Source of the DNA: Firmicutes bacterium UBA1191
Lineage (GTDB): Bacteria; Bacillota; Clostridia; Peptostreptococcales; Anaerovoracaceae
Assembly: GCA_002310095.1 (NCBI GenBank)
Contig: DBYH01000020.1
Location: 49,671-66,522, forward strand
DNA: 16,852 bases
Direction: 5' to 3'
Shown in pieces: positions 12,975 through 16,852 of this stretch; the first letter of the stretch is position 1; each line of letters begins with the position of its first letter. A program made the position numbers and the translations under genes. Below the pieces are notes generated by a model, which did no database searches, was not told the DNA's origin, and saw only the letters and a list, made by a program, of their open reading frames with translations.

Positions 12975-14021
12975 CTATTTGAGTCTGCTGAATATGTCCT
13001 TCATGCTCCGGGCGTCAGTCAGCTGATTGATCTCCCGACGCACTGCCGGCGCTCCTCTCATTCCCCTGGTATACCAGCCAACGAATTTCCTTATCTCTTT
13101 GACGGCGATGTCTTCGCCCTTTTCGTCGCAGAGCATGTCCAGGTGGCGGATGAGCATGTCGATACGGTCATCCCGCGATGGTTCCTCCGGCTTCACGCCG
13201 AACTCCCACAAGGCTCTCGCGTCGCGGAATATCCACGGATTACCCAGGGCTCCCCGGGCGATCATGACCCCGTCGCATCCTGTTTCGTCCATCATCCTGA
13301 TGGCATCTTCGCCGCTTCTCACATCGCCGTTGCCGATGACCGGTATATTTACAGCGTTCTTTACTTCGGCGATAACATTCCAATCTGCTTTACCCTCGTA
13401 GAACTGTTCCCTGGTCCTGCCGTGGACAGTGACCGCCGCCGCACCGGCGGCCTCTATTGCCTTTGCGGCTTCGACGGCAACGTTCTCTCCGCGGGTGAAT
13501 CCCATGCGGATCTTCACCGTCACAGGCTTCGGGGCAGAATCCTTGTCCGATTCCTCGCCGGCGCCCATCTGCGCTCCCGCGACCATGGCAGCCACGCAGT
13601 CGTAGAGGACGTCGAGCCGCTTCAGCAGGGCCGAACCTTCGCCGTTCTTCACGATCTTCGGAACGGGGCATCCGCAGTTCAGGTCCAGGACCACGTTGTC
13701 GCAATCCGCCAGATCTCTGGCTGCTTCATAGAGCACGTCAGGCTCATCGCCGAAGAGCTGGAAGCCCGCCGCGCCGCACGGCACTTTCCCGTCGCGCAGA
13801 GTCTCCGCGGCCACGCTTTCATCCTCAGTCAGCTCCAGGAGCCGGCGGCTTTTGCGGTCGCCGTACTTTAAGCCTTTGCCGCTGACCATCTCCGTAAATA
13901 CAAGAGACGCCCCCTGCTCTTCGCAAAGGGCGCGCATGCTTTTGTCTGTGTAGCCGGCCAGCGGCGCCAGAACGAACGGATTATTGAATTCAATTTCGCC
14001 AATCTGTAAGCTTTTCTTCAT
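12975..14021 (-). CDS. dusB: tRNA-dihydrouridine synthase (DusB-like)
   Basis: An FMN-dependent TIM-barrel enzyme (348 residues) that reduces uridines in tRNA to dihydrouridine. Motifs are complete: FVLAPLAGYTDKSMR (16-30), FTEMVSGKGL, GFQLFGDEP (86-94), VVLDLNCGCPVPKIVKNGEGSA with the catalytic Cys118, TVKIRMGF, VTVHGRTREQFYEGKADW, IPVIGNGDV and GCDGVMIARGALGNPWIF. A short charged insertion (about 149-164, GAQMGAGEESDKDSAPKP) precedes the TVKIRMG strand. It lies 40 bases after coaX on the same strand, without a convincing SD, so it is probably co-transcribed. The paralogue within the Dus family is not certain. It ends at the bidirectional terminator. Confidence 0.93.
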   Translation of the reverse strand: MKKSLQIGEIEFNNPFVLAPLAGYTDKSMRALCEEQGASLVFTEMVSGKGLKYGDRKSRRLLELTEDESVAAETLRDGKVPCGAAGFQLFGDEPDVLYEAARDLADCDNVVLDLNCGCPVPKIVKNGEGSALLKRLDVLYDCVAAMVAGAQMGAGEESDKDSAPKPVTVKIRMGFTRGENVAVEAAKAIEAAGAAAVTVHGRTREQFYEGKADWNVIAEVKNAVNIPVIGNGDVRSGEDAIRMMDETGCDGVMIARGALGNPWIFRDARALWEFGVKPEEPSRDDRIDMLIRHLDMLCDEKGEDIAVKEIRKFVGWYTRGMRGAPAVRREINQLTDARSMKDIFSRLK

Positions 14022-14061
14022 TATATGTTCTTGACCGTATTTCCAGCCAGACGCAGGAGGC

Positions 14062-14922
14062 CTACAGCTTTCCTTCGTACAGCATATGATCTTTTTCGAT
14101 CTCCTCCTGGGATGCCTGCTTGCGGCACTTCTTGTTCTTTCTGTAAATCATCTCCAGACCTTCGAGGGTCAGGAGTTTGTCGACATAGTTGATGCATTCA
14201 ACTCCCTGGTCGATCATTGTGGCCAGTCCGCCGGTGGCGATGACCTTGATGTCCTCTTCCTTAACGCCGTCTTCCGCGCAGTACTCGGCCAGTTCCTTCT
14301 TCATGCGGCGCACGATGAACTCGACCAGGCCCATGTGGCCATAGACCAGTCCCGACTGCATGCTGTTGATGGTGTTTCTGCAGATAACGTGACCCGGTTC
14401 CTCCAGTTCGACTTTAGGAAGCTTGGCCGTCTTCTCAAAGAGGGCGTCGGATGAAATCTTCAGACCCGGTGCGATGGTTCCGCCCAGATACTCAGCGTTT
14501 GGAGTGATGGCGCAGAAGGTGGTCGCGGTTCCCAGGTCGATTATGATAAGCGGGCCGCCGTATTTGGCGTGAGCGGCGACAGCGTTTACGATCCTGTCGG
14601 CGCCGACCTGCTTAGGGTTATCGTATTTGACTATCAGGCCGGTCTTTATTCCCGGTCCGATGACGATGGCTCTCGTGTTGAAATATTTCTGCGAGAGGTG
14701 CTGGAGTGTGTAGAGTATCGAAGGCACTACCGTCGCGATGATGACGTCTTCGACATCCGCAAAATCAAGATTCTCATACTGGAAGAGCTGGTTGATTATC
14801 ATTCCGTACTCGTCGGCGCTCTTCCTGTTGTCCGTTTCGAGTCTCCAGTTGGTTATCATCTCGCCGTCCTTGAAGACTCCGAGAACGATATTGGTGTTTC
14901 CTACATCAAAGGCAAGTAACAT
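14062..14922 (-). CDS. coaX: Type III pantothenate kinase
   Basis: Phosphorylates pantothenate in the first step of coenzyme A synthesis. The 286-residue protein has the ASKHA-fold signatures of CoaX: LLAFDVGNTNIVLGVF at the N-terminus (Asp6 region), PKQVGADRIVNAVAAH (about 108-123), IIDLGTATTFCAI, LGGTIAPGL and ATGGLATMI. Type III enzymes use a monovalent cation and are not inhibited by CoA. The ATG follows AAAGGAG by about seven bases. The length is slightly above the usual ~255, with a charged C-terminal tail rich in Lys, Gln and Glu. Proximity to CoA-transferase and CoA-ester enzymes is thematically consistent but may be chance. Confidence 0.95.
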   Translation of the reverse strand: MLLAFDVGNTNIVLGVFKDGEMITNWRLETDNRKSADEYGMIINQLFQYENLDFADVEDVIIATVVPSILYTLQHLSQKYFNTRAIVIGPGIKTGLIVKYDNPKQVGADRIVNAVAAHAKYGGPLIIIDLGTATTFCAITPNAEYLGGTIAPGLKISSDALFEKTAKLPKVELEEPGHVICRNTINSMQSGLVYGHMGLVEFIVRRMKKELAEYCAEDGVKEEDIKVIATGGLATMIDQGVECINYVDKLLTLEGLEMIYRKNKKCRKQASQEEIEKDHMLYEGKL

Positions 14923-14984
14923 TTTGTTTCTCCTTTCGCTTTACCGCTGCGCACCCGAAGTCGCAGTCGCTTCGCTGAAACAAG

Positions 14985-15018
14985 CAGAGGCGGTAATGAT
15001 AAACCGCCCCTGTTTTTT
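14985..15018. terminator. Terminator hairpin after the biotin carrier gene, with its T-run on the plus strand
   Basis: CAGAGGCGGT (14985-14994) pairs with ACCGCCCCTG (15003-15012) over 10 bp with one G-T wobble and an 8-base loop. On the plus strand TTTTTT follows directly, a textbook terminator for rightward transcription. On the minus strand, the direction of the genes, the tail is CTTGTTTC, which is weaker. It probably ends the decarboxylase transcript at least partly. Confidence 0.75.
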
Positions 15019-15043
15019 ATATCCGTAATTCCAAAATACTTTT

Positions 15044-15442
15044 TTACTTGAGTGTGATCAGAACGTCGCCTGAGTTGACTGATGAACCCTTGGCCGCAAC
15101 AATCTTGTCTACAGTTCCTGCTGAAGGAGCTGAGATTTCGTTTTCCATCTTCATGGCCTCGAGGATGAGGACCACGTCGCCGGCGTTTACTGCCTGACCT
15201 TCTGAAACCCTTACGTCCAGAACTGTTCCAGGCATTGGCGCAGTGATGCTTGCCGCGCCGCCCGCCGCTGCCGGTGCAGGTGCTGCTGCAGGTGCAGGAG
15301 CCGCCGCCGGTGCAGGAGCTGCCGCAGGAGCTGGAGCCGGTGCCGGTGCTGCAGCCGCTGCTGCAGGTGCAGGTGCTCCGCCCAGATCTTCTACTTCAAC
15401 TGCATATGTCGTTCCGTTTACAGTGATGTTGTACTTTTTCAT
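15044..15442 (-). CDS. mmdC: Biotin carrier subunit of Na+-pumping acyl-CoA decarboxylase (MmdC/GcdC type)
   Basis: A 132-residue biotinyl carrier that shuttles CO2 from the carboxyltransferase to the membrane decarboxylase subunit. Residues 1-22 are a short beta-rich N-terminus, residues 23-63 an Ala/Pro linker, and 64-132 the biotinyl domain. The biotinylated lysine is Lys98 in EAMKMEN, 34 residues from the C-terminus as usual. SD AAAGGA lies ten bases before the ATG, and the gene follows the gamma-subunit gene by 24 bases. A rightward-strong hairpin follows the stop. Whether the partner substrate is methylmalonyl-CoA, glutaconyl-CoA or oxaloacetate cannot be told from this subunit. Confidence 0.93.
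   Translation of the reverse strand: MKKYNITVNGTTYAVEVEDLGGAPAPAAAAAAPAPAPAPAAAPAPAAAPAPAAAPAPAAAGGAASITAPMPGTVLDVRVSEGQAVNAGDVVLILEAMKMENEISAPSAGTVDKIVAAKGSSVNSGDVLITLK
15273..15326. repeat. Tandem 18-bp repeat coding for the Ala/Pro linker (three units)
   Basis: Units at 15273-15290, 15291-15308 and 15309-15326 share GGTGCAGG-(A/T)GC-, with degenerate copies on both sides up to about 15370. They encode the six-residue periodic APAPAA-type linker of the biotin carrier on the minus strand. The unit keeps frame, so linker length can vary without frameshift. Confidence 0.75.
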
Positions 15443-15466
15443 TTTTCTTGATTCCTTTCGCTTAGA

Positions 15467-15886
15467 TTAATTTCTTCTGGTGTCGAGCCTGTCTTCCAGA
15501 CCGGATACTCCCCAAGGGGTGTTGTCTCCTGAAAGTCGTGTGATCTTCTTTACAACCAGGTTGTTTGCGTTTGCTCCCTGATAAGCTGCGATAGCTGCTG
15601 CTATAACCGCTACCAGGCTGTCGTCTGACGCTTCTTCCACAGACGCCTTGGTTTCAACAGGTGCCGGTGCTGCTGCCGCAGGTGCCGCAGCCGGTTTCTT
15701 ACCGGTTCCCAGAACCTTTCCCATAATCGCGATGAAGATCCAGATAAGAATCAGTACTGTGAATGTGATTCCAAGTCCCATGATCATCGTGATGGTGGAA
15801 GCAAGCATCTTTTCCCCGAATGACAGAGTGTGCATTACGTCCGGATTCGAGAATATTTCCATTAAGGTCATGTTGCTTGTATCCAT
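15467..15886 (-). CDS. mmdD: OadG/MmdD-like small membrane subunit of Na+-pumping decarboxylase
   Basis: A 139-residue protein with one transmembrane helix (about 29-56, rich in Ile, Met and Leu: STITMIMGLGITFTVLILIW), an Ala/Pro/Lys linker (about 61-80) and a C-terminal segment with DDSLVAVIAAAIAAYQG and a basic end. This is the architecture of OadG/MmdD subunits, which hold the carboxyltransferase and membrane parts together. SD AAGGAGG overlaps the stop of the carboxyltransferase gene, and the ATG follows 12 bases after that stop. Gene order alpha, gamma/delta, biotin carrier is the usual one for methylmalonyl-CoA decarboxylase clusters. Confidence 0.88.
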   Translation of the reverse strand: MDTSNMTLMEIFSNPDVMHTLSFGEKMLASTITMIMGLGITFTVLILIWIFIAIMGKVLGTGKKPAAAPAAAAPAPVETKASVEEASDDSLVAVIAAAIAAYQGANANNLVVKKITRLSGDNTPWGVSGLEDRLDTRRN

Positions 15887-15898
15887 GCTGTCACCTCC

Positions 15899-16852
15899 TT
15901 AGAGTGGAATGTCGCCGTGCTTCTTAGGCGGCAGTGTTTCCTTCTTGGTCTTCAGCATGTCGAGCGCGCTTGCAATCCTCTGACGTGCAGTTGCCGGTTC
16001 AATGACATCGTCAACATAACCAAGTCCTGCTGCGTAGTAAGGGTTGTTGAACAGTTCTTCGTACTCGTCGATTCTCTGCTTTCTCAGCGCTTCGCGTTCA
16101 TCGTCGTCCTCAATCTGCTTCAGTTCAGCCTTAACGGAAGACATGATGTTGACAGCACCTTCCGCACCCATAACTGCAATCTGTGCTGACGGCCATGCCA
16201 GTACCATGTCGGAACCCAGTTCCTTGTTGCACATTGCGATGTAAGCGCCGCCGTATGCTTTTCTGAGGATCATTGTGATCTTAGGAACAGTTGCTTCGCA
16301 GTATGCGTAAAGCAGCTTCGCTCCGTGTCTGATGATGCCGCCGTATTCCTGATTGGTTCCAGGCAGGAATCCAGGAACGTCTTCCAAAGTCAGAATTGGA
16401 ATGTTGAACGCATCGCATCTTCTTACCATTCTGGCTGACTTGTCTGACGCGTTGATGTCCAGGCATCCTGCGCCGACTGCCGGCTGGTTGGCGATAACGC
16501 CGACTGTTGTTCCGCCGATTCTGATGAAGCAGGTGATGATGTTCTTCGCGTACATTGCGTTGACGTCAAAGATCTTGCCGTCATCTGCAATACCTCTGAT
16601 GATGTCGTACATATCATATGCCTTGTTCGGATTATCCGGGATAATCGTGTTGAACTCAGGGATGAGTCTGTTGACATCATCTGTGCATGCGTATGTCGGC
16701 GGCAGTTCTTTATTGTTCGAAGGCAGATATGTGAGCAGCTCTCTGACCTGCATCAGTGTGTCTTCGTCATTTGCTCCCATGAAGTGGGCAACGCCGCTGA
16801 CTGTGTTGTGCGTTCTCGCTCCGCCCAGCTGTTCGGACGTAACGATTTCGCC
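15899..16852 (-). CDS. mmdA: Acyl-CoA carboxyltransferase alpha subunit (MmdA/PccB type), 5' end outside window
   Basis: The frame is open to the right edge, with 317 residues visible. The upstream-most residues (EIVTSEQLGGARTHN and GVAHF) show that the ATG at 16780 is internal, not the start. This is the biotin-dependent carboxyltransferase: the first visible residues end the N-terminal crotonase-fold half, and the C-terminal half follows. Oxyanion and CoA-binding motifs are EYGGIIRHGAKLLYAY, KAYGGAYIAMCNKELGSD and IAVMGAEGAVNIM. The end (PPKKHGDIPL) is characteristic of methylmalonyl-CoA decarboxylase alpha and propionyl-CoA carboxylase beta proteins, and is unlike GcdA of glutaconyl-CoA decarboxylase as I know it. 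With the biotin carrier and OadG-like genes downstream, methylmalonyl-CoA decarboxylase is the best call; specificity is inferred. Confidence 0.93.
   Translation of the reverse strand, partial: GEIVTSEQLGGARTHNTVSGVAHFMGANDEDTLMQVRELLTYLPSNNKELPPTYACTDDVNRLIPEFNTIIPDNPNKAYDMYDIIRGIADDGKIFDVNAMYAKNIITCFIRIGGTTVGVIANQPAVGAGCLDINASDKSARMVRRCDAFNIPILTLEDVPGFLPGTNQEYGGIIRHGAKLLYAYCEATVPKITMILRKAYGGAYIAMCNKELGSDMVLAWPSAQIAVMGAEGAVNIMSSVKAELKQIEDDDEREALRKQRIDEYEELFNNPYYAAGLGYVDDVIEPATARQRIASALDMLKTKKETLPPKKHGDIPL

Noticed and set aside
12954..13871. Plus-strand open frame of 305 codons opposite dus
   Set aside because: It starts inside the terminator region and is antisense to a complete Dus enzyme.
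15243..15470. Gly/Ala-rich plus-strand frame that looks like an antifreeze or silk-like protein
   Set aside because: It is the complement of the Ala/Pro linker repeat of the biotin carrier.
16423..16780. ATG at 16780 as the true start of the carboxyltransferase gene
   Set aside because: The frame stays open to the window edge and the upstream residues match the conserved SEQLGGARTH region, so the gene is simply cut by the edge.
1..16852. CRISPR arrays, tRNA or rRNA genes, insertion sequences, integrase or phage genes
   Set aside because: I found no regularly spaced repeats, tRNA cloverleaf signatures, transposase motifs or flanking inverted repeats of that kind on either strand.

Overview
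The window looks like a chromosomal segment of an anaerobic, fermentative Bacillota (Clostridia). The evidence is purine-rich Shine-Dalgarno (SD) sites, genes of clostridial type (PadR-DUF1700-DUF4097 cassette, DUF5688-like protein, short A24 prepilin peptidase), a biotin/Na+ decarboxylase cluster, and a SucD-type CoA-acylating dehydrogenase with a butyryl-CoA/4-hydroxybutyrate-type CoA-transferase. A family such as Anaerovoracaceae would fit, but that is a guess; no rRNA or other taxonomic marker is present.

Layout. 1-401 (-): 5' part of an AtpI-like protein, probably the start of an ATP synthase operon, with its own promoter. 538-4428 (-): tight operon truA, dCMP deaminase, tagO/wecA-type glycosyltransferase, MATE transporter. 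4496-5440 (-): DUF5688-like protein. 5522-6340 (-): A24 prepilin peptidase. 6488-9152 (+): sucD followed one base later by a ClC-family channel. 9200-11325 (-): padR, DUF1700 and DUF4097 genes, each overlapping the next by 8 bp. 11559-12917 (+): CoA-transferase. 12975-14922 (-): dus and coaX. 15044-16852 (-): biotin carrier, OadG/MmdD-like gamma subunit and carboxyltransferase alpha subunit (cut by the window edge) of a Na+-pumping acyl-CoA decarboxylase.

How the genes relate. Three units serve anaerobic acyl-CoA metabolism: SucD (succinyl-CoA to succinate semialdehyde), the CoA-transferase (butyrate, acetate or 4-hydroxybutyrate exchange) and the biotin decarboxylase (probably methylmalonyl-CoA, coupled to Na+ export). 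With an ATP synthase operon starting at the left end, this suggests succinate/4-hydroxybutyrate or butyrate fermentation plus ion-gradient energy conservation. The remaining genes are housekeeping (tRNA modification, CoA synthesis, dCMP deamination, envelope polymer initiation) or envelope sensing (PadR cassette).

The most informative non-coding stretch is 11326-11558, between padR and the CoA-transferase. It holds two back-to-back promoters, a Rex-like 18-mer upstream of the CoA-transferase promoter, a dyad over the padR promoter and a bulged inverted repeat. I saw no tRNA, rRNA, CRISPR array, insertion sequence or phage gene, and no gene-free stretch longer than 300 bases. I did not find a clearly new multi-gene system; the best leads are regulatory or architectural.
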